NCBI GenBank assembly: GCA_002422125.1
Contig: DITF01000191.1
Coordinates: 1 to 5,523 of the forward strand
Origin: a bacterium UBP17_UBA6191
Lineage (GTDB): Bacteria; Muiribacteriota; UBA6191
Length of the DNA: 5,523 nucleotides
Direction: 5' to 3'
The translations under genes were made by a program, and so were the position numbers. A model generated the notes under the pieces. That model was not told where the DNA came from and did not search any database. It saw nothing but the letters and a program-made list of their open reading frames with translations. Positions 5,522-5,523 of this stretch are shown here, one piece after another; position 1 is the stretch's first letter, and every line of letters starts with the position of its first letter.

Positions 5522-5523
5522 TA

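Overview
The window carries a tightly packed row of genes that all read on the minus strand, so the biological order runs from the right edge to the left. The GC content (mid-40s by eye), ATGA and TAATG stop/start junctions, exported or membrane-anchored proteins and a GspG-like C-terminal region point to a Gram-negative bacterium. Bdellovibrionota or a related former deltaproteobacterial group would fit, but that is only an impression, because there is no rRNA or other firm taxonomic marker.

Right part (5521 to 3192). A probable exported phospholipase D-family protein with two HKD motifs is followed by a 60-aa single-membrane-segment protein, and then by a 198-aa membrane-anchored protein with GspG/pseudopilin-like C-terminal motifs. 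The start codon of the 60-aa gene lies in the 5-nt loop of a perfect 10-bp inverted repeat. Its last codons run through a tract of eight A residues.

Central and left part (3177 to 1). A good sigma70-type promoter (TTGATT, 17 nt, TAAAAT) sits in the only clear intergenic gap. It is placed so that transcription would begin at the ATG of the next gene, which predicts a leaderless mRNA. The genes that follow are a Smg/DUF494-like protein, a REC plus LuxR-type-HTH response regulator joined to it by TAATG, an EcsC-like protein, an unlisted 56-aa small ORF, TsaB (t6A tRNA modification) starting at GTG, and a membrane-anchored protein of unknown function that runs off the left edge. The spacing suggests one operon.

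How they may work together. The only firm housekeeping function is TsaB. In E. coli, smg lies in the cluster with tsaC, another t6A gene, so finding a Smg-like gene upstream of tsaB is suggestive. The response regulator and EcsC-like gene between them are unusual companions, and no histidine kinase is present. No rRNA, tRNA, CRISPR array, insertion sequence or convincing terminator was seen.
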